64,000 nt of DNA, from assembly GCA_013396995.1 (NCBI GenBank), contig VWZP01002415.1, positions 2,889,667 to 2,953,666 of the forward strand, written 5' to 3'. Shown here one piece after another: positions 47,230 to 60,394 of this stretch. The position numbers and the translations under genes are program-made. The DNA comes from Dicaeum eximium. Its lineage: Eukaryota > Chordata > Aves > Passeriformes > Dicaeidae. Positions within the stretch are counted from its first letter, which is position 1, and the number at the start of each line of letters is the position of its first letter. The notes under the pieces are model-generated. The model worked only from the letters and a program-made list of their open reading frames with translations, made no database searches and was not told the origin of the DNA.

Positions 47230-47600
47230 CTGGTCTAGATTAAACTGCACAGAGGAAGATTTCAATTTGATAACGTCACAACCCTTCCTGTTTTTCTTTG
47301 CTGCTTCTGCTGACAATTTTGTAAGGTAATTAAATTGGCTGATTGAAGTCACAGTGGTCATGGGGCGATAAAGACCGTTTGGATTTAATGGAATTTAGAA
47401 ACAACGGTGCACTGCACACAACTCTTACAGAACGAGAATTTTAATGACTCATTCAGGGTGCTGACTACATAGAACGTCCTGGATGAGTTTAATTGAAAGG
47501 GCAAAGCTGATTAGCTGTATACAGTCTTTATTGCACTAGATAGGGGAATTAGACTTATCCTTTTAAAATACTCATTATTGCATTATCAAGATTTAATGTA
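47230..47600. promoter_or_regulatory. Candidate conserved noncoding element in GRIK2 intron
   Basis: This is a non-repetitive, balanced stretch with several factor-like motifs: AACGTCAC (CRE half-site), GTAATTAAATTGG and TTTAATTG (homeodomain cores) and TGACTCATTC (AP-1-like). No repeat or ORF explains it. Its function is inference only. Confidence 0.25.
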
Positions 47601-48271
47601 GGTTAAGAAAGCTTTCATCCGTGTGAGTTTTCTGGAATATCCCCAGATCCTCTCACCTACCGTTTGGAACACCAATAGTCTCATAAAATGCTTTTCACAC
47701 AATTGCCTGATAGCTTATATTCTTACTAACTGCTTATTCTTGCTGATAACTTGTTTCTTACTGACTGCTACTTGTCCTTTGAAGAGATGAAATGTTCAAG
47801 TTATGCCTCCAGTTTAAATGTGGTTGCTGAAATAAATGGTTTCTGCTGCCAGAGATAAGGAACTAGAGAAAAGGAGATTTTTCTAAACTCAAATATTAGA
47901 GTTTAGTTTTATTAGTTTAGTTTTAGTTTTTTCTCCCATTTATTTATGTATTTCTTTTATACCAGAGAAAATCCCCTCAATTTAGGAAAAAAAAGCAAAC
48001 CAAACATTTTGTAGTCATTGTAAATAAAGCAGGTCTTTGTACCCTGCTTAATGTATTTACCTTGTCTGTTTCTGAGTTTTAACCTTCATCCTCTTTAATC
48101 TCTTTCAGAGGAACAATTACTAGAAGGTATGTCAATAATGCAAAAGAGAAAATAGAGGGTGCTTATTTCCATACTCCCCAATCTGCAAGGCAAATTAATT
48201 TTTCCTGAATAAGCTTTTTGTAGTGTTATGCTGTAATGTATGTTGGAAGATTAGATTAAACAGCATGATAA

Positions 48272-48294
48272 CATAATGACATAATGTCATTATG
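48272..48294. repeat. Near-perfect 23-bp palindrome
   Basis: CATAATGAC and GTCATTATG flank the central ATAAT. The whole 23 bp is symmetric apart from its centre base. Outer arms ACAGCAT (48260-48266) and ATGCTGT (48292-48298) extend the possible cruciform, with an 8-bp bulge on one side. Confidence 0.85.
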
Positions 48295-49439
48295 CTGTCA
48301 CATCTGAACTGGAATAGGGAGAATCAAAGATTACTGTCATATTAATACTCATAATTTTGTGCGTGTCCTGTGCCATCCATGCTGTGTTTGCGCCTTTCTT
48401 CTTCTCACTCCCACCCCATTTTCCCCCTGAATCCTTTGGTTCCTCTGTTGTACAACAATAATTGTCTTGGGTACCTTCAGTTTAAACAGCCAAAGCTCCC
48501 AGTAAGGCAAAGAATACAGAACAAGCTTGTGATGGTCATTATTCCAACACTGGAGCTCACCAGATGGTGAGCAGGTGTGGTATAGTAGTGCTATGTAAAA
48601 CACTTAACAAACTCAAAAACATAATCTAAATTTCATTAAAAAGTACTTCTTAATGAATTAAAACCACCATGCTTTTTTTTCTTTAGGCGAACATTAGAAG
48701 TGACAAATGGGTGCAATGTTCAAGTTAAGACTGCTCTTTTTACATTGCTGCAAAGCTATGCTTGCATCAAAATTTGCAAGTGACTGGAATCAGTCATGAG
48801 TCAGATTTCCTTGAACATTATTCTTTTAACCCAAAATGCTATCGAAACACAGTAACTCATCTAGGAATGTGTTTGGTAGGTTGCTTTGAAATGTAATACA
48901 CAATTTTAGGTAACAGATTATTAAAGTGTTTCTATTTCCGGGTGTTTCTGCCTGGGGCATAGAAAAAGAGGTCCCCTGCTGGTGTTGTGAGTGGAGGCTA
49001 CAGTAGGAGTAGTTTAAAGCACAGCTGCACTGTCGAATTTAGATCACAAAGTTTATTCTTAGTTCACAGTAAACTTTTTTGCTATCCGTGCATTGGGAGG
49101 TAAATTCATTTATGGGTTTTAGAGACTTGAATTTTTGTAGAAATACATTAATGCAAATGAACTGATTGTGTGTTTTATTATATTAGTATTTCCACTCACA
49201 GACTCTTTAAACCCTAATTTTTTCAAGAAAACAGCTAGTTGGATTTAAAGTCAATTGAACTAGAAATGTTGAAAGTGTCTGTCAGTCTTCCATCATGAAA
49301 AAAACTGTTCGTTAGAATCATTAATTCTTGTATAAGACTTCATAACTGAAAGAAGAACAGTCCAGGGAGATCTTTCCTACTTTGCTGTCAGGAACTGTTG
49401 TTTGGGAGACTTGATGTCTTTTTAAATTCACATTAACTT

Positions 49440-49451
49440 CCCCCCCCCCCC
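49440..49451 (+). repeat. C12 homopolymer
   Basis: Twelve consecutive cytosines in AT-rich intron. Length is likely variable or error-prone in assembly. Confidence 0.9.
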
Positions 49452-50646
49452 GCCTTCTTTTCTTCTATCTATATATTTTACTGTGTGTCTCTGATGGTTA
49501 CTAATTAAAAAAACATTTTATCTGATTTCAGTATGTATAACTAAAGTTTAGCATCGTATTTTTGCAGACAAATGGGAAAATGTGGTTTCATGGGTGGGCA
49601 GAATCATTTAGAAAGAAAAATATTTGTTTGCTTTTTTGTTTGTTTTTTATTTTTGTACCTTGATCCTGTATTTGATCCTTTCCTCTCACTTTGTCCTTTT
49701 CCTTATTTATTTTGAAATAGTGAAACGGAAAGTGATTACTTATATGAAAGAGGAATGCATATTTGAATATGGTTTTTTTTCTGATCCTTCTTGGAAAGTC
49801 TTTGTTTTGTCTCACTTTCCGGGAAAATCCATGGAAAAAGCAAAAAATCTGGAAGTCCTCATTTCTGTCTTAAAACCAAACTCCTAGTCTAAGCCATGCC
49901 TTAGGGCTCCCCTGCATCATTTGGAGAGTGAAAGAGGCAGAAGGATTAGACAAGGTTGACTTAAGCTGGATAACTCTTAGATGGCTTAAGTTAGGCTGGA
50001 TGAACCATGTCCCTCATGGAATCAGCAATATGGAGAAGTCAAAGTGGACTGAGGAGGGTTTTTAGTTTTCTCCCCAGGCTTTAGTGTGTATTACGACGTA
50101 TTGAACTAATTTTTTTTCAGATGGAAATTTAAAAGGGAAAGATTAATATACAAATGGGTCATCAGTTTCTTCCCGACATGAAAATACAAAAATGCTGAAT
50201 CGGAGACCGCTCACTCATTCTGCTAAAAACTTGCCAGCAAATGGGTGGCAATCCATTTTACAATAGATAATCATAGCTAGTTCTGTAAATAAGGACTTGT
50301 TTGTGAACACATATATTTCACTGATTATTTACTCTACAGAAATTTATTGAATAAAGCTTATTAAGCTTGCTTCAAAAGGTGCAGAAATATTTCACTCTGA
50401 AAGACGGCGCCGTATTCATACAGAGCTCTTTATGTGTGTCCAGTACAATAATTCAAATTGTCACATTTCTCTGAATATAGAAATAGCTATTACTTTAAAA
50501 TGTTTTTTGTCCTAAGGTAAGTGATACTGAATGCAAAACATTTTTCTTAAAAGCATATACATGATTAGGTAATAATCTGGGTAAATTTATTAAGGATTAG
50601 TTTATAATTGAACTTGCTATCCATTTGGGCTTTTGTCCTTCCCTAG

Positions 50647-50718
50647 GAGCTAAATATATACCAGCTATTTCAATCAGCTCAAGAGCTAAACATATGTCAA
50701 CTATATCAATCAACTCAC
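50647..50718. repeat. Tandem duplication of a 36-bp unit
   Basis: Two adjacent 36-bp units (50647-50682 and 50683-50718), both starting GAGCTAAA and containing TCAATCA, match at 29 of 36 positions. No known element is recognised. Confidence 0.85.
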
Positions 50719-51649
50719 ATTTATGCTGTTATTTAGAAGTTGCACAATTAGGACATGATTTACCAAAGAGTCCATAATTAAAATAATTACACTAGTAAGC
50801 ATGAAACATTTATAAGAAAATCTGAGCCGCACAGCTCACAATTGTAAAATTTGACTTTCACTTTTTAAAGCATATAAGCAAGTATTTTCAGCCCTACCCC
50901 AACTCTTCACATTGCAAAACTCTGATGAAACAAATTATTTTACTTGGAAACCAATTAATTCTTCTATTTCCACCTATGTTTTTAGTGTGAGTGCTTGATC
51001 ATGAGTCAATACCAAATAGTGAGATTGTCAGAGATTTACAGTCCTTGAGAGTTTAGTGCTAAGTTGATTTATGATGGTGTGTTTTTATCTTTACACCATG
51101 GATGATAGGAAATTATGCAAAGTTTCTTATAAGTAGTGATTCAGAACAACAATTTATGGATCAAATATTGAAATAAGATAACCTGCAGTTTGTCTGAGGT
51201 CTGATTATCCTCTAACTTTCTGTTCAATTCAATGGCTTATGTTAGTATGAAGTGAAATAAGAATCAAAGCCGTAAGCTGTAGCATGCTGTTTAGAAAAAG
51301 AGTGGCTCTAATGCTAAAATGAAGAAATTGTGTTAAAGATCATGGGTGTTTGCCAGTCTATCCTAGGTATAATCATTGCCTGTATAAACTGGTGATAGAG
51401 TATTCTTACTAAGTTGCCTGATTAGGTCCACAGTGATGCTGAATAAAATGCTCTTCAAGTCAAACCACCTGTGCTGGTTACCATCAGCAAAGATGCTAAT
51501 TCCAGAACCTGTCTTTCTTTGAAATTCTTTTCCCCAATTATCTTTTAAAGTCACACTACCATTTTTTACACCTACATTTGTTGTTCACTTATTTACCTTA
51601 ACAATATGGAAGTATGTACTATAAAACAAATTCAGCATGACAAAAATAA

Positions 51650-51697
51650 TTTGTTTATTTTGTTTTATTTTATTTTATTTTGTTTTTTATTTTTTTA
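51650..51697 (+). repeat. (TTTTA/TTTTG)n tract
   Basis: TTTTATTTTATTTTG units followed by a T-run. Confidence 0.88.
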
Positions 51698-54210
51698 AAA
51701 GTTGAAAATGGTGTGCTCATTGGTTAATGCAGTTCAATAGTAGCAGAACAACTTGTTTTACTGATCAAATGCTGTAACATAATCAGAAAGTATGTACTAT
51801 GTACTAACATATTGAACTATGTAGAAATATATATAAATAACAGTAGCAAACATGAAGATTACATATTCTGTAAGAGAAAACTATTTTCTAAAGCAATAAC
51901 TTCATTTATATTTGTGACATTTATCCTACAAGGCAGGAAATCTTTAAAAGAAGTTCCATGATACTTATTCATTAAGAATTTGAGTAAAAAGGTACTTTAG
52001 GAAAATTAAAAGCACACAGAGTACTCTAAAATGGCAGAATTAATTTTCTTTTAAGATGCTTAATCACAGTGGTTTTTGGTTTTATATACTTTAATGGGAA
52101 TATGTATGTTCACATTTTATGCATTTTAATAGCAAATATTTGTTTGAAAATGTCATACAGAACTTTTAATAAATGATCAGCATGCATTTGAGTATAAAAA
52201 TTCATCATTCTTTTTTCATATTGTGCCACTTAAGGACCAGTATCAGGACTGAGCCCTAGGGAATCCAACTTGTAACCTTGTTGCCTATCTGATTTCCACT
52301 GTTCAACAATGTTTGCAGTTTTCATGTATGCTATACTAACAAAGTTGGGTTTTTTTATTAAAATGTTAGGAAGACCTTACCCCCAGCCATCTTTTCAAGT
52401 TAGTGATTGCACATTTTCAAAAAGTATTTATATCCTGTTTAGAAATACCTATTTTTTCTGGTGTTTTGAGGCACCCATATATGCATCTGTGTAACGATGA
52501 AAGTTTGATGTTTCACTCTCTGAACCTGATTTTTGAAAATATTTCTGTGCAAAATTCAAATGCAAGGCCAATGACTGGTCAAAGCTAATTTGAGGGCAAA
52601 TTTGGAAGTCTTCTTTTTAAAAGAAAATATCAAGTACTGAGGGAGTATGTCTTGCTGATTTTTAACAACTGTGCTTTTGAACCAGTCCATTTTCAAAGCT
52701 AAGTTTTTGGTGCTTGCCTCCATACTTTGAGATGCTGATCTATTTCAGTCAATGAACTACTTGGACATGTTCCCAGATAGTCCTGACAACATTGTTCTTT
52801 TCAATTTGTTGAAAGAAAAAAAGTTGATAAGCAGGATGGAGGTGGTTTGAGAAAAATAATGCAGATGAAATCAAGGCCATCAGTGTGGAACAAATAACAG
52901 AATGGAATTGAAGAGGGTTAATGGAAAAAACACAGTTTGCCTGAAAAGGCCATATACAGCTCTACAAATAGTAAGATTTTTGTTTCTGTCTAGTCAAAAT
53001 CAAACATAAAGATAACATTTGACAAAATGATCTGATAATTCAGCAAAATAAGCATAGCTTTATTTTTTTTAAACCAAGAATTTGGTCGGTTCAATCCCTT
53101 TGCTTGTTATTGAACATTGAGTATGATGTTTACATAAAGGGCAGAAACATAGTTAAATAATCTGGTTTTGCCTAGATTTGATCTTTTCTTAGGCTTGAAG
53201 GAAGCATGCATGGGGTCAGTTCAGGAGAAGTGGTAAGCCCTGTGCATACCTCATCTGTAAGCAACTGAGGGAAGAAAATGGAAAATTGTGAAAGATACAT
53301 GTGACTTCCAGTAATGCTGTATGTATTCGTTTGGGTGTCCTTGAGAAGGAAAGACTATAAAATATGAGTGTTATTAAGGCTTATCTCTTCAGATCTTGGC
53401 AGACTCTATCATTCACGACATTCAATATGCCTGCAGAAACGTACTGTGTGACTGTGATACAGCTAGAGAAAAATGTGTTCAAAAATGCATTAAATCAGAT
53501 TTCCTAATGTCTTTTCAAACCTGCCCAAACAATGAAAAGTCACATTTAAAGATCAAATCAACATTAGTCAGTCAGAGCATGTTCAGTGTTGTCCATTTGT
53601 GACCTTCTGTGTCTAGACATTGGAGACTTCAAATTGAGCTGTAGATTTGTATCATTCTGTGGTCATCAGTGTTCGTTAGACACTACTTTTGCTGTAATTT
53701 AAAGTAAGACTATACCTTATTCTCAAACAAGGAGCATGGCTTGCTTTTCAGAGTATTTTCTACTCTCTTTATTCATGGGAAGATGCTTGAGTTGGATAAT
53801 GCTGTTGTATTCAGCTGTCATGTGGCCACAGGCACTCTGTTCACAATTATTTCCTTTTTTGTGCTTACTGTCATCTTCTAGTTTATAAGAGAGTTGTAAC
53901 ACATATTTTTGGAAGCCTGCTCCACTTTGTTTCTATGGAAAACTGGTGTTCTACTCACCAGAACCCATCTGATGGTTATAAGGATAGAAAATCAGAAGCT
54001 ATTTGCCTTTTACTCCACTGTGGTTATATACATAAAAAAGTAAACAGCCATATTTTCACTAATCCATATAAACAATTGATTATTGTACTTTTGATGATGA
54101 CTTTGCTTACTTTTAGCAATAATTTGAGTGTCACAAAGTGGTTTTTTTTGAGTTGAACAAAGGAAGTAGGCAACAATGATTTTACAAGTTCAGCTCTCTG
54201 TGAATGTGCT

Positions 54211-54230
54211 CACACACACACACGCACACG
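54211..54230 (+). repeat. (CA)n microsatellite
   Basis: A short CA repeat with one CG interruption. Confidence 0.88.
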
Positions 54231-56566
54231 TTTTTTGTGCTGTGGTGACCCAAATGCAGAGAAAAAAAAGTGGGAGTATGTTTCCTTTGCTGGAGTTGTC
54301 ATTAACATAAACCAGGAGAAGTGCCTGAGGGTGCATCAGGGGTCTTTGATGGAAGGACTCATAATGATTATCCATCTGCTTCCTGACAAGTAGTGTGAGC
54401 CTGGGATAGCAAAGAGCTGCGAAGGTGGCAGAATGTGTTCTCACAGGGTGTGATCCTCATGAATATTTTCAAAGTGGTCGTGAAAATAAAAAAATTCAAG
54501 CAAGAAACCATGAAATTTAGCAAAGAACCCATGAAGTCAAGCATATTTATGACAGAAAAAAATAAAAAAGAGAGGGCACTAGAATTTTATGCCCTAAAAA
54601 AGAGAAACTAAATTCTGTGAATGAAGCCATGGATGTATACATGCTCTTACCCACAACACCCCACTGCAACTGCTAAAATATAGAAGTGGTACTTGTTAAG
54701 ACATCAGCTCCTTTTGCCATGGACCAATATTCTTGATGTAAGGGAAATCTTCATGTATAGAGGATTTACCTGTGTGAGACCCATATTAACTTTCACTACA
54801 CTTTTTTAAGGGGAGGTAATTATGCCAATGTTTCAGGGTCCAGCTAGCAGTGCTGTAAATCAGTGGCACCTAGTAAAGTCCATTTCTGACACAGTTTAAT
54901 CTCTTAGCTGGATTAAAGCTACAGTACTGCAAGAAACCTCTAAATGAGTTTTCTGGGTCTTGGCTTTAAGGAACCATGATATGCTGAGCTTTTAGTTCTT
55001 TGCTGATCAGTTAGGGGAACTCCTGAGGAGGCAGAAGAGATTTCATGACTTCTGTATTTGACTCCTATGTGCCTATTTCATCAGGCACATTTGCTACAAA
55101 AGCTTGCCCACATGGATAACTGCACAAATAAAGTTAGTAGGCTTAAAGCCAGAAGAGATTTTAATTCCATGAATTCCCTGTTGAACCATAATTTTAAAGA
55201 CCAAAAAGCTGAAGGAGAAATAAAATACTAGTTTAAGGTTTAGGGTTCATGTAGCTGATACTGAGTTAATAAATGAAAACTAGTTCTGTGTATTTTGTGA
55301 GAAAATAAACCCACTGATAACCAGAAAATACTGGCTTTGGTGTCATTGTAAAGATAGATGAGCTGTTAAGCAAAGTGAGAGAAAAACTGGAAAGGGGTTA
55401 GTCTAGGCATTAATGAAATATGTTATGGTTCTGTGAAGATGTTTTCGTGCTGTTATACAAAATTTCAACAAAATTTCTATCAGGGCTGGCAAGGAATTGA
55501 GGTATGCTTAGATTTTCAGATGCTTTATGAGTTCTTAAATGCCCTAAGAACAATATTTCATAATTACAGTGTTAGTAACCTGGAAATGCAGACGACTGCA
55601 GTGCTTTTCATTTTTCGAATATATTTAGCCCATGTTTTATAATTACTTCTCTTAAATAAAATATATTTCAATATTTTTAGAAATTAGTTACCTTTCAATA
55701 GGATTTCATATTTTTAAGAAAACCAGTTAGGTTTGTTTGCTTCACAGGTAGAAGTTTTTTAAATTCATTGATTATTTCAGAGCTAGGACTAATGTTAAAA
55801 CTTCTATAAAAGTGTTACCATATTTTAAAAAAAAAACCATTAGCTTGATTAAAGTGTTATATATATTTATAATAGTTCTTTCAGTAGCAACCAAATATTT
55901 TCCATTTTGTCTTATGGAAGCACTTTGTTCAGTAACACAAAGTGGCATAAAACATTTGAAATGAGCTCAAGTTCCATTTAAAAAATGTTTAAAATTATTA
56001 TATGTAAAAAAAAAAAAAAGATTTCTTGGTCACTACATTCACCAATATTCTCAGTGACAACTGGAAAAAGACAAATGAGCTACATTTCCATGATCATATT
56101 TCACTACTAAATGTCCATAACTTTTTCTGCTGCAGGGCTGAATGTCCTAGGCTGAATAGTGCTTTACCAAGTATTTACTTTGCCTTGTTCCATTACTATT
56201 CAGTGTTCTTCCTTGCCATATTACATATTTTACTGTTATTTCAGCATATATGTAGAAGAAGGAGTTAATTTAAATACTTGAAGTTATCATTGGAGATCTC
56301 TAGTGTAATTTAGTAAAACACTAAACAGAGTCCTGACAATTTTGCTTCTCTGAGGTTTGTGTCAGGAGTGAAGTGTATGGCCTCTGGGTATGATGAGATA
56401 TGGAGGATGGTGTTTTTAGCTACACAAGCTAGTATGTAACTTGGCAGCTTCTTGTCTTATTTCTCTCAAAAGAAGATTGTGTTCAGCTGGAGTAAAAATA
56501 TTAAAAAGTTTATAGGAAACTTGGAGTTGAGTGCTTTGATCTTATTTATTAAACCAACCAAATAAT

Positions 56567-56630
56567 TAAAAAAAAAAAAAACCCAGAACAAAACCCCAAA
56601 CTAAAATACACTCCAAACCAAAAACAAACT
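56567..56630 (-). repeat. A/C-rich tract
   Basis: A-run then ACCCAGAACAAAACCCC and CCAAAC-type units. T/G-rich on the minus strand. Confidence 0.8.
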
Positions 56631-57677
56631 GTCTTTCCTTCTGGGCACCAATATCATTATTTTAGAGACAGGAAAACATGATTTTAAGAGTGTAGAAACT
56701 ACAGAGCATAGTTTCATGCTATACTCAAACAGTGCTGCTGAGAAATGTTACTGTGGCACAAGAAAATAACTGTTGGCTGTAGTTAAACAGGTAGATCATT
56801 CTGATCATTACCTTGATCAGAGAAAATTTATTATTCAAAGTAATCTCACAGCTGCCCAGTAAGCTGTTAAGAGTCCAAAGCTCAGAAGGACAATCAGCTC
56901 ACTAGTTATGTGGAATAGAGCTGTATTATTTTTCAGCATTTTAATGGAAAAAATGATGAAGATGTTGATGTTTTATTGAAGACATTGTGTTTGCATACTT
57001 TAAGCAGTTGGAGGTTTCATCCACAGACCAAGATTCTTCACGTGCCAGTTTTCTAGAACTATTTCCTTTGTACAAAAGAAAGAGCTGGAAGTATAACCAT
57101 ACATAAAGCTGATGACACAAATATGAGATGATGAATTATAAATAAATCTTAAGCAGCTTTGGTCAAGATCTTGTGTTATCTATCTAACTTATCTTTTCTT
57201 GAAATGGATCTCCTGTGACCTTGCCTTTTTGACTGGACACAAGTCCAGTAAACAGGTAAATGTTGGTAATGACCAGACAAACACAAGAGAGAGAAACTTC
57301 AATCATGTTAAAACTAAATATTACTTTTAAAAGAACACAAATATAAGTGAGTACCATACCTAAATCTCTGCCTGTGGTTCTTGGGAATCTACTAATATTT
57401 ATGGGCAGTTATTTTTTAGGATGTTGATAAATGCTGAAAATTTATTAAATAAATGAAACAAATAAAGTTATCATTTAAAAAGAATGCTAGTAGGTCGTGT
57501 GCCGCAGTTGGATTTCACATTAGTTTTTCCAGGTGTATCTGTTGGATTACAACAGGAAAGGCTATGTTTCAGAACTGGGTGTCTCACTTTCATGTTACTT
57601 CTCAAAAAATTATTATGACCTTACATTTTACATTTTAAAACTTTTGGCTTTTAAATGTGAGTAAGCTTGGAATCTGT

Positions 57678-57745
57678 GGTGGTTTTTTTTTTTTAGGTCT
57701 TCTTTAGGGTATTTTTGGTGTGCTTTGTGTATTTGGGGTTTTTTG
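57678..57745 (+). repeat. T/G-rich tract
   Basis: GGTGG, a T-run, then TTTTTGGTGTGC and TTTGGGGTTTTTT units, of the same style as the other T/G-rich tracts. Confidence 0.75.
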
Positions 57746-60394
57746 ATCCATAATAAAGTAATAATATTTTTTTATTAAATGAAATTCTTCAAGTTTGGTT
57801 TTGAGTCAGCATTCTGAGGAATCCATCAGCATGAATAAGGTATCTATTTCCTTATAAAACCAAATTCTCCTCCCCAGATCTGGTTACAATTTTTTTTTTC
57901 AGTGTTTACACAAATAATCTTTCATTCTTATGCTGACTGCATTTTCCACTCCTGCTCTTTGTGTTTGGGCATGCACTTGGGGGTGCAGCCACTCTGGATC
58001 ATACATAATCTGATTCTTTTTCTGAGAGGAGAGAACTCCTAAAAGTTAACATTTGACATTAATCCTTCCACATTTTTTTCCATTATTTGGTATTTGGCTG
58101 GTGAGACCAGTATATATAACAGCAGTTGATTTTACTGCTGCTTAGTTATCAAAGCTTTTCTTCACTCAGACTTGTCATATTGAATTTCTGGTTGCTGGGA
58201 GATTGGTTTTCCCTCACATTTTAAGGTGCTGTTGGAATACCCTCAAAATGGGCAGTTTTCTTGCAGGGGATTTTATGGCTGGCTAAGGTGCTGTAAACAG
58301 AAAATATTGTCTATTAAGGAATCTAAGGGTTTGATGGATTAATTGATCACATTATATTAAAGAGTCAGGAAATACTAATAACAAGTTGAAATATGCATCT
58401 ATAAACAAATAGAAGCTGAAAATTATTTATTTGATTTTCACTCAAGTTCAGGGCTTTATTGAATCTTTTTAAAATCTGATTACTTGAGACTCATTAAATA
58501 CCTATCCACTTAGAATTACAGCATCCAATGACTTACAGACTGTAATGAACGACTTCAGTAATACAGAAGTTAAATATTCACAGAAATAATAATAAAAATT
58601 TTGCACTACATCTTAACTTCACAATTTTGATTTGAAGCTTAATCTAATTTCCAGCTTCAGAAAAGATTCTGCAATTTCCTTGGTAAATTTTTGAGAATAT
58701 ATCCAAATAACATAATTGGTTTACAAGAAATCCCTGTGTTGTCCAAAGCAAGTATTGTGGACCCTTTAACTTGTTGTATGTTTCATAAAATAAATGTTAT
58801 TTTGAAGCATATATATCAAATCAAACCAGATGGGTCTCGAAACAAAGCATATGCCTAGAATGTTCTTTAGCATGAACTGCCTATGAGCTGTGTTATAGAA
58901 TTGTTGGGAAATGCTCTCCTGGTGAAATGACTGGTTTTGTCTATTTAGATATTACTGGAAATATAGATATTTAAGGGCAAAATTTTACTGTTACTATTAT
59001 TATGTTTACAACGTAATATAAGTGGGTGCTGGGAACTTTCTAGCAATGTTTTCGGCAGTACTTTCAATAAAAGGTTTCCAGTGTAACTGTAGACAACATC
59101 ATATGAACAGAACTTGCTTTTTTTCTGTTCTTAAGCTGGCTGAAATGTAGGCAGGAAAACATGAAATATCTTCAAGCAGTGACTAAATAATGTAAGCATT
59201 TGTTTTCACTTGTGGAATGTGTTACTATTCTGTGACTATTTTTGGCTGTTTTCCTCTTGTCTCGATCTTGGAACACCTAAATGCCAACATCTCAATATGC
59301 ATATCCAGCAGCCTGAACAACTCATTTAACAATGAATTGAATTAGTCTTTATGTCTAAGGGAAATCTCAGGAACAGGTAATTTGGCAGGGTTCTTACGGT
59401 AAACTTTGTTTTCCATAACTAGACATACATTTTCAATAATTTATTTTTCAGTGAAAGTAAATGCTTTCAAACTAGTGTATTGCTTCTCCTAGAATATGCT
59501 GGTGAATGTCTGAAATATTCCAAAGGTGGAATCTCCATTTTGCACTGTGACTGCTTTAAATAAAAGACTATTGCTATGCAATTTCAAACCTCAAGAACAG
59601 AGTAATGAATAATAGATCCTGGACTTCTCTGTTCCATTTTTTGTTTTATATTTCATTTCCATTAATTTCTTTCTTCATTAATCCCACAGCTTTATCCATC
59701 CTTTGCAATTTCAAGCTAGAGAAAACAAATTAAGAAAAAAACTCCTGTTAATTGACTTTATTTGCTTTAATGCTGCTAGTCCATATTATCTGCTCTCTTA
59801 AATTGAGTTTGGGATTGCCAGCTTTAAGGGTATTACACTGCATTTTGGGATGCTGCCAGCATATCCTGAGTAAATATATTTAAATCAAAGCTAAGCTGCT
59901 TAAAATATTCATGTTATGCTCTTAGTATGGTTTAGAGGAATGTGAAACCATTTAAGACTTGCAAACCTGTTTTATGGCAAAAAATGCATTGGGTATATAG
60001 CCTAAATTGATAGTCACTGTTAACTTTGTTTAATAGGAAATGGTTTCATAGTTTTATTAGCAATCAATCATCATAATTTGAAATTTATGGCATAATGCAA
60101 CTGCACAAGTTATATATGTAAATAAAAATATTTTCAACTGAAAACAGTTTTGCGAAAATGAATATTTTGAGTAGATAAAATAATGTATGTTTGCTTTGAT
60201 CAGTTAAATACATTTGTTTTAGGCATTACATTTTTATATATTGCAGGAAACTTTGAATATCAAATTCAATAATACACTAATTAAAAAGTCAGTGTATTTT
60301 AAAATCGTAAGACAAATGAGAAATATCTACAAATATGATGGTACAAGTATGGTATCCTGTGGAGAAATAGATCCTGTAAGAGAACCAAACCCAG

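Larger units (their letters stand above)
43501..60394 (+). other. GRIK2: GRIK2 intron, mostly AT-rich
   Basis: No exon found. Contents: a GC-moderate part (44470-45540), a purine-rich stretch (46187-46225), the candidate regulatory block (47230-47600), the palindrome at 48272, the duplication at 50647 and simple repeats. Confidence 0.6.
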
